Origin: Hirschia sp964342355
Lineage (GTDB): Bacteria > Pseudomonadota > Alphaproteobacteria > Caulobacterales > Hyphomonadaceae
NCBI GenBank assembly: GCA_964342355.1
Contig: CAYFFG010000003.1
Coordinates: 186,001 to 250,000 of the forward strand
Direction of reading: 5' to 3'
DNA: 64,000 nucleotides
Shown here: piece after piece, positions 36,473 through 44,598 of the stretch
Position numbering within the stretch: the stretch's first letter is position 1
How the letters are laid out: each line of letters opens with the position of its first letter
Notes under the pieces: model-generated
What the model saw: only the letters and a program-made list of their open reading frames with translations
Database searches by the model: none
Told to the model about the DNA's origin: nothing
Made by a program: the position numbers and the translations under genes

Positions 36473-36951
36473 TGTTGCAAAAATACAACACTACCAAGGC
36501 GCTATCCGGCGAAAGCGGCGGATCGAAATTATAGGCCCATTTCGGGTTTCTCGGAAATGAAAGCGCCGGTTTAGTCTGCATGAAGTGAAAAGACGCCATC
36601 TGTCCCATTGGGACACTTCGTGGGACACATTGAAGGCGCGTAAGTCATTGAAAACATTAGGATTGGGACGCTTGGGACGCTTGGGACAGGTATTTTCGCG
36701 ATTTTCTTAAGGGACGCTGCACTATATGAGAGCCGCCGACCGATCTTTAAATTCCAATAGGATTATATATTTTCTATCTCCCTAATATAATTATAATGTG
36801 TCCCAAGTGTCCCAAGCGTCCCAATGGGTATAAAAAGCATTGAAAACATTAAGAAAAATCGTGGGACGCTTCGGCAAACAACCTGTCCCATTTCCCTTGC
36901 AATGTGTCCCATTTCCCTTGCAATGTGCCGCGTGTTGCAAAAATACAACAC
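36473..36951. other. Candidate replication origin with iterons flanking an AT-rich core
   Basis: Two triplets of the 9-base iteron TGGGACGCT face each other: 36664, 36673, 36682 forward, and 36800, 36809, 36818 reverse, around an AT-rich core (36741-36797). More single copies of TGGGAC lie at 36602-36626, 36862, 36885 and 36906. CATTGAAAACATTA occurs on both sides (36646, 36838). The 19-base TGTTGCAAAAATACAACAC flanks everything at 36473-36491 and 36933-36951. A 21-base tandem repeat lies at 36884-36925. The primase-helicase gene is next to it. The rest of 36427-37077 has no gene. Confidence 0.65.
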
Positions 36952-37077
36952 CCAATTTGCGCTTCTTTGATTTTGAAAGAGGTAAAAGAGGTAAGCATAG
37001 GTAAAAGAGGTAAAATGCAGCGGAATGTTATAAAAACAAAACGCCCCGGTTGTTAAATCCGAGGCGTCTTCTTTGTT

Positions 37078-39771
37078 CTAGTCAAATGGGTCACATCCAA
37101 GACGCTTCCGCCATGTCTCCCTTGCCGTCTCGATATCCGGTGGGAGCCAATAGCGGAAGCCGCCGCTTTTGCCCTTCATGAACCCGGCCTCTTGCAATTC
37201 ACCTGCAAGCCTTTTGAGTGATGGTGTCGGCATTCGGGAACCCTTGCGTTTGATATAGTCGTCAAGGTGGTCACGGATAGCCGCAGCGTTTAGGCGGGGC
37301 GGGTCATAGGCGTCAATTTCGTTCCAGTCATTTTCCCCATTGAGCCAACCAGAGTAGACCGGGTGTTCCGTCGAAACCGGGTCTTTCAAACTGGGCATTC
37401 CCGGACACATTTCCTGCTGCACAGCGTCGAGCATCCAACATTCGACCAACCCAAGACCTTGTAACATTTGTTGACCGCGCGCTTCGGTGCGCGGGATTTC
37501 CGCCTGTGGCCTGAACTTGCTGATATCGCGGTCTATGAGAAAGGCTAGGAAGGCTTCACTTCCGCCATTTTCAATCTGGTTGTAAACCGCATCCCAATAA
37601 GCAACCGCTTCTTTGTGTTCCGGTGTACCCGGCGCATAGCTTTCTATCCGGTATTGGGTGGAGACTTCGCAGATTGCAAATCGCCTGTCCTGTCCAAGCT
37701 TGACCGGTGCAACCCATTCTTCGTTTGACGCCATCATGAGAGACACGCGGTTCAACCCTTGCTGAATATCAATACCTTTGCGCTCTACTGAAATGAGCCT
37801 GTCTGTAATCAGCTTTTTCAGCGCTGATTCTGATGATTTATCGCCGCCCCAAACGGCTTCATCACCATAACCGAACACCAGCGTTTCCATGTGACCATTG
37901 AAGCGCCCGGTAAACTGACCGGTTGAAGAAAACACCTGTCCATGACTGCCGAACCAACCCGCGACCATTTCACCTAGGGTTCCCTTACCGGTTCCCATAG
38001 CGCCCTTGAAACAAATAGCAGTCTGTCCAACTTCGCCCGGTTTCTGGACCAGACGCGCCAACCAGTTCAGGACGTATTCGAAAGACGTTTTATCGCCCGC
38101 ACACAAGCTATGTTCGATGAAGTGAAGGATGCGGTCACATTCGCCCGCGATAGGCTCAACCGCCATACCGCGCCAAAGGTTCAGATAGCCCTTGTGCGTC
38201 TCATTTGGTGCGAAAATTATATCGTCCAAATGTGGAAACGCTGAACAGTTCATCAGTAATGTTGCGGGGTTCACCATCCGGCTTTCTGCTGGAACAGTGA
38301 CTGTCTTGCTTTCACCGTTTCGGGTGACTTGTTTCTGGCGTTCGGGGATATCGACCGGGACGGCTTCCATCCGGTAACGTTTCACAAAATCGTCTGACAT
38401 TGAGTAAGACACTTGGTCGTATTTGTGGACCGGGTGAAAGTGAGTGCGCGCCAGAACGGATTTGCCGCTCCGCATGACCTGAACCCATTCCATGCCAAGA
38501 TCGGCAAGTTTTTGAACGGCGGCGTCGGTCAATTCGGCCTGCACATTGTCGGTTCCGATTTTCACATATGCCGTTGATAGCTGGATAGCTTCCGCAAGTT
38601 CATCGCGACGGGAAACCGGGTCTTGGATCGACATGATTTCATCAAAATCATCAGCAGCGGAAACCCGTTTATATTTTTTCACACGTTCGGGAAGGCAGTC
38701 TTCCCGGCCAACATCTTTCAGATGTTTAATAAGCGTTCCGATTGTCCGCTTAATCCGCCCATCTTCCCGGCCTAGGGAGTCCCAACGCCGCCCGATTTCA
38801 AAACCTTCATCAGAATAAATGGGGTCTGATGTTGACCAGTTGATGAATTCATAACGGGCATTGCCTTGGCTTGCATGGTAGCAAGCGCACATGAGACCAA
38901 ACCACTTATTTTGTTCTCGGAAGTCTTCCGGGTCAAGACCTGCAAGCATTGTGTCAATGTCGGATTGTTTACATTCGCCGCCAACGCCAAAATTGCGAAT
39001 TGTTGATGCGGGGCGTTGTGTAAGGTGGATGAATGTTTCCGGCGCTTTACCCTTGCCGTTTCTAAGTTGCGAAAAGTGAACGCTATTGTTGGGCTTCCAG
39101 TGATAGTGTTCGCCGGTGTTAGGGTGCAGCGATCCGGGCGCGACAACCTGACGCCCATTGCCCGATTTGAATTCAACGCCCGGATAACCTTCCAAGCTTT
39201 CCAGATGATCGAACCCGGCAGGGATAAGAACATAAATATGTTTCCCGCCTGATCCTGTTATAACAACCGGATAATCATGTTCTGACATGCCAATCGTTTC
39301 AAGGAAGAGCTTGCCCATGTCTATCGGAAGTTCGAACTCATCAAGTGGGAAATTTCGCGGGTCAATGTCGATCACAAGAACGCGCATTCCATTGTGAACA
39401 CCATCCATGCGGACGCCAATGTTAGCGCCCTCGTCCTGCATGACCTTCACGGCGTCGGCATAGGGTAATCCCGGCTTGTTGGGCCAATCCTTGTCGCGTG
39501 GTGCTTTGCCAATCTGGATCGTTCGCCCTTTCTTGTCGCGCTTGGTTGCATCCCATTTATTAAGAGGAATGAGCGACACGAAGGGCGAGTCTTCGAAGGG
39601 GCCTAGAAGCTTTGGTTTGGGGCTGTTGGGCGCGGCGGATTGTTCGGAAACCAATGCGCGCGACCGTCGAGCCTTTCGCCTGTCGCGGCGTTCAAGCCTT
39701 TCTGCAAGTGTGATCTGATTTGCGAGGGATGTAAGTTTTGCCTGACCCGATATTGATGACTGAAGGTTCAT
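37078..39771 (-). CDS. Primase-polymerase/D5-like helicase replication protein
   Basis: An 897-residue replication protein. The N-terminal third is an archaeo-eukaryotic primase-polymerase domain: MRVLVIDIDPRNF (metal-binding DxD), VVITGSGGKHIYVL, FKSGNGRQVVAPGSLHPNTG. The C-terminal half is a DUF5906/D5-type superfamily 3 helicase with Walker A GAMGTGKGTLGEM, a Walker B region with VFGYGDEAVWGGD and the sensor LMMASNEEWVAP. Such proteins start DNA synthesis in phages, satellites and integrative plasmids. The iteron region follows its 3' end. Its start overlaps the AlpA-like gene by 4 bases. Confidence 0.85.
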   Translation of the reverse strand: MNLQSSISGQAKLTSLANQITLAERLERRDRRKARRSRALVSEQSAAPNSPKPKLLGPFEDSPFVSLIPLNKWDATKRDKKGRTIQIGKAPRDKDWPNKPGLPYADAVKVMQDEGANIGVRMDGVHNGMRVLVIDIDPRNFPLDEFELPIDMGKLFLETIGMSEHDYPVVITGSGGKHIYVLIPAGFDHLESLEGYPGVEFKSGNGRQVVAPGSLHPNTGEHYHWKPNNSVHFSQLRNGKGKAPETFIHLTQRPASTIRNFGVGGECKQSDIDTMLAGLDPEDFREQNKWFGLMCACYHASQGNARYEFINWSTSDPIYSDEGFEIGRRWDSLGREDGRIKRTIGTLIKHLKDVGREDCLPERVKKYKRVSAADDFDEIMSIQDPVSRRDELAEAIQLSTAYVKIGTDNVQAELTDAAVQKLADLGMEWVQVMRSGKSVLARTHFHPVHKYDQVSYSMSDDFVKRYRMEAVPVDIPERQKQVTRNGESKTVTVPAESRMVNPATLLMNCSAFPHLDDIIFAPNETHKGYLNLWRGMAVEPIAGECDRILHFIEHSLCAGDKTSFEYVLNWLARLVQKPGEVGQTAICFKGAMGTGKGTLGEMVAGWFGSHGQVFSSTGQFTGRFNGHMETLVFGYGDEAVWGGDKSSESALKKLITDRLISVERKGIDIQQGLNRVSLMMASNEEWVAPVKLGQDRRFAICEVSTQYRIESYAPGTPEHKEAVAYWDAVYNQIENGGSEAFLAFLIDRDISKFRPQAEIPRTEARGQQMLQGLGLVECWMLDAVQQEMCPGMPSLKDPVSTEHPVYSGWLNGENDWNEIDAYDPPRLNAAAIRDHLDDYIKRKGSRMPTPSLKRLAGELQEAGFMKGKSGGFRYWLPPDIETARETWRKRLGCDPFD

Positions 39772-40010
39772 TGGTCTGCCTCCCGCACAACAAGGGAGGC
39801 CGGATCAATTTTCGTCAGCCATGCATCTAAATCGGCCTGATCATACAAAATCCTGCCGTCCGCATATTCGTACCTCGGGCCGGAACCTGTACGGCGTTTG
39901 TTGTCCAAGTTGCTTTTAGACATCCCAAGATAAGCAGCGGCTGCACGGGACGGTGTGCTTCTTGGAGATGACCAGTTCAGTTGGTGATGTGACGACAATT
40001 CGCCCGGCAC
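39768..40010 (-). CDS. AlpA-like excisionase/regulator, possibly read through a frameshift
   Basis: An 80-residue frame with an AlpA/MerR-type HTH: SRAAAAYLGMSKSNLDNKRR, then GRILYDQADLDAWL, the usual AlpA wing and C-terminal helix. The only start in this frame is a GTG at 40010 with a poor ribosome-binding site, while a strong one precedes an ATG at 40062 in the neighbouring frame. A +1 slip from that frame would give a normal full-length AlpA protein. The stop overlaps the primase start by 4 bases. Confidence 0.65.
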   Translation of the reverse strand: MPGELSSHHQLNWSSPRSTPSRAAAAYLGMSKSNLDNKRRTGSGPRYEYADGRILYDQADLDAWLTKIDPASLVVREADQ

Positions 40011-40062
40011 CGGATTCTGCTAGCGCTCTGGCCAGCTTTTCAATTGTTACATCGGCAGACAT
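39916..40062 (-). CDS. Short frame overlapping the AlpA gene, with strong RBS
   Basis: A 48-codon frame starting at ATG 40062 with AAGAAAGGAT upstream. The first 35 residues (MSADVTIEKLARALAESGAG, RIVVTSPTELVISKK) look like the N-terminus expected before an AlpA domain; after them the frame runs out and the AlpA domain continues in the +1 frame. Either an indel split one gene, a programmed shift joins them, or this is a leader peptide. Confidence 0.4.
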   Translation of the reverse strand: MSADVTIEKLARALAESGAGRIVVTSPTELVISKKHTVPCSRCLSWDV

Positions 40063-40195
40063 TTGAAATCCTTTCTTAGTTCATGCCGCTTCCTTTCTCC
40101 CGTCCCGACGCATTCGGAACGAGCTTTGTGTTGCTGTTGTTTTTATTGCGGTGATGAGGCGCAAGTACGCGCAAAGAATTGGCGCGGACGAAGTG

Positions 40196-40225
40196 CTTAT
40201 AGCACAATACATGCCAATGTGTCAA
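40196..40225 (-). promoter_or_regulatory. Sigma70-type promoter of the AlpA-primase operon
   Basis: On the minus strand TTGACA (40225-40220), 18 bases, TATAAG (40201-40196): near-consensus boxes. A second TTGACA lies just upstream, with a CAGCACC-TTT-GGTGCTG hairpin (40229-40245) between the two, which is a likely operator. The gap 40063-40411 has no gene. Confidence 0.65.
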
Positions 40226-40411
40226 ATTCAGCACCTTTGGTGCTGTTGTGTCAAATCACTAAATGTTACAACATGGGCGCAGGCGCTGCTGTTGCCGGTT
40301 GGCAAGGTTGTTCAATGTCATTGAAATTAGTTCTGTAAACGGTTGCGCGGGGTGTTCGCTCGTTAACGGGAGCGCGCCGTTAACAACAGGAGGCTTATTA
40401 AGCGTTGAGGC

Positions 40412-41059
40412 TCAACAAAGCAGTGGAACTTCACACTCTCCGCATATGAGCTTCGTTTCTGGCTTCGCCCAAGCTTTCGAGTTGCATTCAGGGCATATGT
40501 ATTTAGTCTTGCTCGCGCGTTTCGACGCCGCGTTCGGGCGCTCGTCGGTCTCCGCCTGCCAAGGAACCTTGAATTCCAACACGTCTACATAGATCTGGCA
40601 TTCCCGCTCGAACCGCCCACCCGGAGCCGGGTAGTCGCTCATTCTCTGCCCGGTTCTCTTCCCACCCGGTAAGCCGGTGTCGGAGGGGATAAGCCCAACG
40701 GCCTCCATCATCGCGGCCCATTCCGCATTATGATAACCTGTCCGCGAGGGATTGCCGTATATAGCCTGCTCCAAATGACACATTTCATGCACCAGCGTTT
40801 GCATGATCTCAGTGGTCGTCTGTGTTCTGAAGCAGTCCGGGTTTAGGGCGATCTCATGAGTCCGCTGAAACGGCCCATACTGTCCCTCTCTCCGCTCCGA
40901 CCATGCATCTTGCCAGAAGTATCCTGCCGCACCCTTATTGCGGTGCAGGACGATTACGCAATTCGGCAAGCGGTTCTCGAATAGATTCTGGTTAAAGTTC
41001 GCATAAGCACCATTGAGGAATTCATATAGTTGCTTGGATGGTTCGATTTTCGACGGCAT
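40412..41059 (-). CDS. SprT-like zinc metalloprotease
   Basis: A 215-residue protein from ATG 41059, preceded by AAGGAACAAG. QTLVHEMCHLEQ gives the zinc-binding HExxH; the C-terminus YICPECNSKAW, LICGECEVPLL is a four-cysteine zinc ribbon. This layout is that of SprT/Spartan proteases, which act on DNA-bound proteins. Common in mobile elements; role there unknown. Confidence 0.85.
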   Translation of the reverse strand: MPSKIEPSKQLYEFLNGAYANFNQNLFENRLPNCVIVLHRNKGAAGYFWQDAWSERREGQYGPFQRTHEIALNPDCFRTQTTTEIMQTLVHEMCHLEQAIYGNPSRTGYHNAEWAAMMEAVGLIPSDTGLPGGKRTGQRMSDYPAPGGRFERECQIYVDVLEFKVPWQAETDERPNAASKRASKTKYICPECNSKAWAKPETKLICGECEVPLLC

Positions 41060-41154
41060 GGCTCTCTTGTTCCTTTCTATGACAGCCCATTGCCGTCGAA
41101 ACGAACATTGCAGATTTTGTACCGTACGAAACAATTATCGCCGCCAACAAGCGC

Positions 41155-41178
41155 GCAATGTTGCAATGTTGCAATGTT
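41155..41178 (+). repeat. Three tandem copies of GCAATGTT
   Basis: Exact 8-base unit repeated three times, about 100 bases upstream of the SprT gene start, in the non-coding end of element A. Confidence 0.7.
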
Positions 41179-41265
41179 TTGAAGTTACAAAACTGCTCAA
41201 TTGTTCAGGTTTGCCGTTTTTAACAACGCAATTAATAAATTTATTTACGCACCCGCTCATTAGAA

Positions 41266-41315
41266 CCCGGTTCGAGTCCCAAACGCGGCATTGCGGTTCG
41301 AGTCCCTATTTGGTG
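41266..41315 (+). repeat. Two degenerate tRNA 3'-end-like fragments
   Basis: GGTTCGAGTCCC occurs at 41269-41280 and again at 41295-41306, the second followed by TATTTGGTGCC. Both resemble the T arm of the tRNA-Leu attachment site. They lie 150-190 bases left of the middle att copy. A 9-base inverted repeat (GTTTAGTGG 41323-41331 / CCACTAAAC 41354-41362) follows. Confidence 0.55.
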
Positions 41316-41454
41316 CCTATGTGTTTAGTGGTCATCTGTACCCGCTGGAATTTCCACTAAACAACCACTCAACACGCCATATTTTCGCCACATTTGACAT
41401 CGAATTTTGTTGAACGATTATAGGCACTTAGCAGAAAGGAAATGGTGCATACCT

Positions 41455-41517
41455 TCCTCTTCTGGGCACCATTTGACTGTTTGAGACAGTCCGCACATAT
41501 CCGAAAAATCTAACAAA
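41455..41517 (+). other. Middle attachment site (attR of element A / attL of element B)
   Basis: The first 17 bases equal the tRNA-Leu end exactly. The whole 63-base stretch recurs at 47743-47804 with one missing G and one G/C difference. Element B integrase starts 141 bases further on. Confidence 0.85.
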
Positions 41518-41576
41518 TACAGCGAAATAAGCAGCATCGCAGCGCTTTTTACGTCCAACAGCATCCGTTCAAGCCT

Positions 41577-41640
41577 GTTGGCATCCGGTTTGATTGTTGG
41601 CATCAATGTTGGCATTGTTGGTATTCCTAAAGCCAACAAC
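41577..41640 (+). repeat. Integrase arm-type repeats upstream of element B integrase
   Basis: The octamer TTGGCATC/TTGGCATT and variants appear at least four times (41579-41612), with inverted GCCAAC copies just before the gene. Related sequence recurs at 47865-47899 and 49545-49583. The setting suggests integrase arm-binding sites. Confidence 0.5.
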
Positions 41641-41657
41641 AGTAGCGATGCCAACAA

Positions 41658-42845
41658 ATGCCGCTGACAAATATACAATTGCAGAATCTGAAACCTGGAG
41701 AGCGCACCGAACGAAAATCGGACGGTGGCGGCCTTTACATCGAGCTAAAACCCAACGGCTCCAAACTTTGGAAAATGGCGTATCGTTTTGAAGGCAAGCA
41801 AAAGACATTATCCTTTGGCGCCTACCCATCTGTGACTTTGGCCCGCGCTCGTGAAAAGCGACTGGAAGCAAAATCACTTCTGGCTGATGGCGTTGATCCA
41901 ATGGCCAAAGCGAAAGCCGAACGCGAAGTACGCATAGCCGAAACGCAAAACACATTCGCAAACATTGCTGACGAGCTTATCGCAAAACGTCGCAAGGATG
42001 GACTCGCGGAAACGACCCTCGCTAAAAAAATCTGGCTGATAGACATGGCCAAGCGTGACTTTGGACAGAAACCTATTGCAGAGATTTCCGCCGCCAACAT
42101 TCTAACTTCGCTTAGAAAGCCGGAAGCTGAAGGCAACTATGAAACGGCAAAGCGACTGCGAACGGTCATTGGCGAAGTGTTTCGTTACGCGGTTGCGACG
42201 GCGCGCGCCGAACTGGACCCAACACAATCACTTCGTGGCGCTCTGGTCGCACCCAAGGTCCAACATTATAGCGCCGCCACCACCAAACGGGATTTTGAAC
42301 GCCTTATTAAAGCCGTGTGGAGCTATGACAGCGGCGGCCCTGTCGTGCAGTCCGCTCTAAAACTGATGGCCTTGCTCTATCCGCGCCCAGGCGAGCTGAG
42401 GCTATCAACGTGGGATGAATTTGACTTTCAAAAAGGCGTTTGGACAATTCCTGCAGAACGTATGAAAATGCGCCGGGAACACCAAAAACCACTACCAAGA
42501 GCCGCAATTGAGATTCTAACTAATTTACGCGATGTCACCGGTCCTGATGGTCTGGTGTTCAAATCTCTTTACGCACGTGGTCGGCCTATCAGCGAAAACA
42601 CGATGAACCAAGCGCTACGCCGCATGGGGTTGACAAAAGATGAGGCCACATCTCACGGCTTCCGCTCAAGCGCGACAAGCCTGTTGAACGAATCCGGGAA
42701 ATGGAATGTCGATGCAATTGAAGTTGAAATGTCTCACCAAAGCTCGGACCAGATCCGACGTGCCTACCACCGGGCGCGGTACTGGGACGAACGGGTCCAA
42801 ATGGCAGAATGGTGGGCAGATGAAATCACAAAGATCAACATTTAG
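41658..42845 (+). CDS. P4-type tyrosine integrase (DUF4102 arm domain)
   Basis: A 395-residue integrase. The N-terminus has the DUF4102 arm-binding domain (KSDGGGLYIELKPNGSKLWK, FGAYPSVTLARAREKR). Catalytic residues are intact: LLYPRPGELRLSTWDEF (Arg I), SHGFRSSATSLLNE (His/Arg II), EMSHQSSDQIRRAYHRARYW (His and Tyr). It is next to the middle att site and drives element B at the tRNA-Leu end. Confidence 0.95.
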   Translation: MPLTNIQLQNLKPGERTERKSDGGGLYIELKPNGSKLWKMAYRFEGKQKTLSFGAYPSVTLARAREKRLEAKSLLADGVDPMAKAKAEREVRIAETQNTFANIADELIAKRRKDGLAETTLAKKIWLIDMAKRDFGQKPIAEISAANILTSLRKPEAEGNYETAKRLRTVIGEVFRYAVATARAELDPTQSLRGALVAPKVQHYSAATTKRDFERLIKAVWSYDSGGPVVQSALKLMALLYPRPGELRLSTWDEFDFQKGVWTIPAERMKMRREHQKPLPRAAIEILTNLRDVTGPDGLVFKSLYARGRPISENTMNQALRRMGLTKDEATSHGFRSSATSLLNESGKWNVDAIEVEMSHQSSDQIRRAYHRARYWDERVQMAEWWADEITKINI

Positions 42846-43046
42846 ATTGCTTTCCGCCTTCCTTGTCCAAGGTCCCCTAAAACGAATCAATGGGATCGAT
42901 ACGTATCCTTTAATTGCTCTAACGCCGAAAAGGCTTGGACATCGCAGGACAAAATCAAACATGTTAGGATCAATTACGGACCCGTTGACCCAATGGGGAA
43001 TACAATCGACTATATAGGCCTTAATTCCTAGTTATGGACTATATGC

Positions 43047-43259
43047 ATGATGTTCTATTCAGAAGAGTTTCCCGAAACCGGTTTTGTACGTCTCAAACAA
43101 ATCCTCGCGCCCTATGGCCCAATCCCAGTATCCAAATCGACTTGGTGGGCAGGCATAAAGGACGGTCGCTTTCCAAAGCCGCAAAAGCTCGGCGCACGCG
43201 TGACTGTCTGGAAAGCTGAAGACATTCGCGCGCTATACGCTTCAGACTGCGATGGCTGA
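43047..43259 (+). CDS. AlpA-family regulator/excisionase
   Basis: A 70-residue protein: GFVRLKQILAPYGPIPVSKS, TWWAGIKDGRFPKPQKLG, VTVWKAEDIRAL, the AlpA HTH pattern. It usually controls the integrase or directs excision in P4-like elements. The Rep-like gene starts 2 bases after its stop, so they are one operon. Confidence 0.85.
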   Translation: MMFYSEEFPETGFVRLKQILAPYGPIPVSKSTWWAGIKDGRFPKPQKLGARVTVWKAEDIRALYASDCDG

Positions 43260-43261
43260 CA

Positions 43262-43822
43262 ATGACGAAGAAGACACACCTTCGAAAAGGCCGAAGTGTC
43301 GACAAAACCGGACGTAGCAAATCAGGCGACAAGCACGTAAGGCTTCATCAATGGTTGATGCAATCAGAAGCATGGAAGTCACTTGATCCTCATGAAAGAG
43401 CTGTATTGATCGAGCTCTACAGCTTCTACAATGGAAACAATAACGGCCATCTCTTCCTATCTGTCCGCATGGCTGCTGACCGTTGCAACATGGGAAAAGA
43501 CAAAGCTGGTAAGTGCTTCAAGGCACTAGAGGAAAAAGGCTTCATCCGCCGACGCGCCGATGAGCCTGAAGACTATTCTCTCCGCGAAGCGCACAAATGG
43601 ATCCTTACGGAGTTCGACTTCAGAGGAAGAGCAGCCACCAAAGACTTCATGACTTGGCGGCTGGAAAAACAAAATCAGCGTCCTCAATCCAGGACAAGCT
43701 GTCCGCAATCAAGGACAGAACAACAGCTAACTTTTCAAAAATCAGCAAAACTGTACGAAAAAGCGGACAACATCACACCGTTTAGAGCTCCTCACTGTCC
43801 GCAAAGACGGACACAGTTATAA
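43262..43822 (+). CDS. Rep-like winged-helix protein of element B
   Basis: A 186-residue protein. LHQWLMQSEAWKSLDPHERA, FLSVRMAADRCNMGKDKAGK, ALEEKGFIRRRAD form a winged helix as in plasmid and phage replication initiators. The C-terminus carries CPQSRT twice in a row (with RPQSRT and CPQRRT variants), a short repeat seen in this type of element protein. Possibly the initiator of element B. It lies directly behind AlpA. Confidence 0.7.
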   Translation: MTKKTHLRKGRSVDKTGRSKSGDKHVRLHQWLMQSEAWKSLDPHERAVLIELYSFYNGNNNGHLFLSVRMAADRCNMGKDKAGKCFKALEEKGFIRRRADEPEDYSLREAHKWILTEFDFRGRAATKDFMTWRLEKQNQRPQSRTSCPQSRTEQQLTFQKSAKLYEKADNITPFRAPHCPQRRTQL

Positions 43823-43897
43823 CCATCTGGGAACATCCAAAGAACTCTCTCAACGTCCACTTTGCACATGATTTCGAATACAGCGGAGTAAAACCAA

Positions 43898-44482
43898 ATG
43901 GGCAGTTATGGATCCGGCCGAAATCATCGACTTGCGTCTAAGTTAGACGAATTCCATAAGTTTGACCTGTCTGACTTCAATCGTTCTTGGTTTAAACGGA
44001 ATTATTCCGGCACCCTCACCTGGTCGCGCGCAGGGATAAAGACGGGAAGCATCGGATACAGATTGCTTGGCGATCATATGCGGCTGCACTATTCTCTGAC
44101 CCGTAACAACCAATCTGAAGATATAGACGAGCGGTTTGATTTTGCTTTTTCAAGACAACATTTTGGCGGCGTCCGGCGATGGATCATTTGTCCAACTTGT
44201 CTAACACGTTGCCGTGTCCTGATTGGCGGGGCCCGTTTTCGGTGTCGCAAGTGCTACAACGCCACCTATCCAAGCCAGTATGAAACAATCCGCGTTCCCG
44301 GCCTTTCCAGCGCTGAACGCACCCGCAAAAAACTAGGTGGCGAACCTGGCTTTGCCCACCTCTTCCCCAACAAACCCAAAGGCATGCACTGGAGAACTTA
44401 TAGAAAGCTGGAAGAGCAAGACTATCGAGCGGTCATCAACATGGAGCGCGCGTTGATGCAAAAATTTGCCCGATTGATGTAA
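43898..44482 (+). CDS. Zinc-ribbon hypothetical protein
   Basis: A 194-residue protein of a type common in integrative elements. It opens MGSYGSGRNHRLASKLDEFH and has four cysteines in CPTCLTRC and CRKCYNATY (CxxC ... CxxC), a zinc ribbon. The C-terminus is basic. The function of the family is not established. Confidence 0.7.
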   Translation: MGSYGSGRNHRLASKLDEFHKFDLSDFNRSWFKRNYSGTLTWSRAGIKTGSIGYRLLGDHMRLHYSLTRNNQSEDIDERFDFAFSRQHFGGVRRWIICPTCLTRCRVLIGGARFRCRKCYNATYPSQYETIRVPGLSSAERTRKKLGGEPGFAHLFPNKPKGMHWRTYRKLEEQDYRAVINMERALMQKFARLM

Positions 44483-44598
44483 ATTTCACCAACTTTCAAA
44501 CCAACACTATTATCGAGAACAAAACACGAAAATTTGTTTGACCGGCGGGACGAATGCTGACACCAAGGCGGAAAGCATTCCAGTTGGGACGATTCGAT

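Larger units (their letters stand above)
27068..41471. mobile_element. Integrative element A at tRNA-Leu
   Basis: Bounded by the tRNA 3' end and its repeat at 41455-41471. Contents in order: integrase, winged-helix protein, unknown protein, small tyrosine recombinase, Shedu-type and DUF2726 nucleases, six small overlapping genes, HTH protein, iteron origin, primase-helicase with AlpA-like regulator, SprT-like protease. No capsid, terminase or tail genes are present, so it is a phage satellite or small integrative plasmid-like element, not a full prophage. Confidence 0.8.

Noticed and set aside
36884..36925. Possible CRISPR array in the repeats of the origin region
   Set aside because: The units are only 9-21 bases, contiguous, and have no unique spacers; they fit iterons and tandem repeats.
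40229..40245. Hairpin CAGCACC-TTT-GGTGCTG as a terminator
   Set aside because: No T-run; it lies between two -35-like boxes and is more likely an operator.
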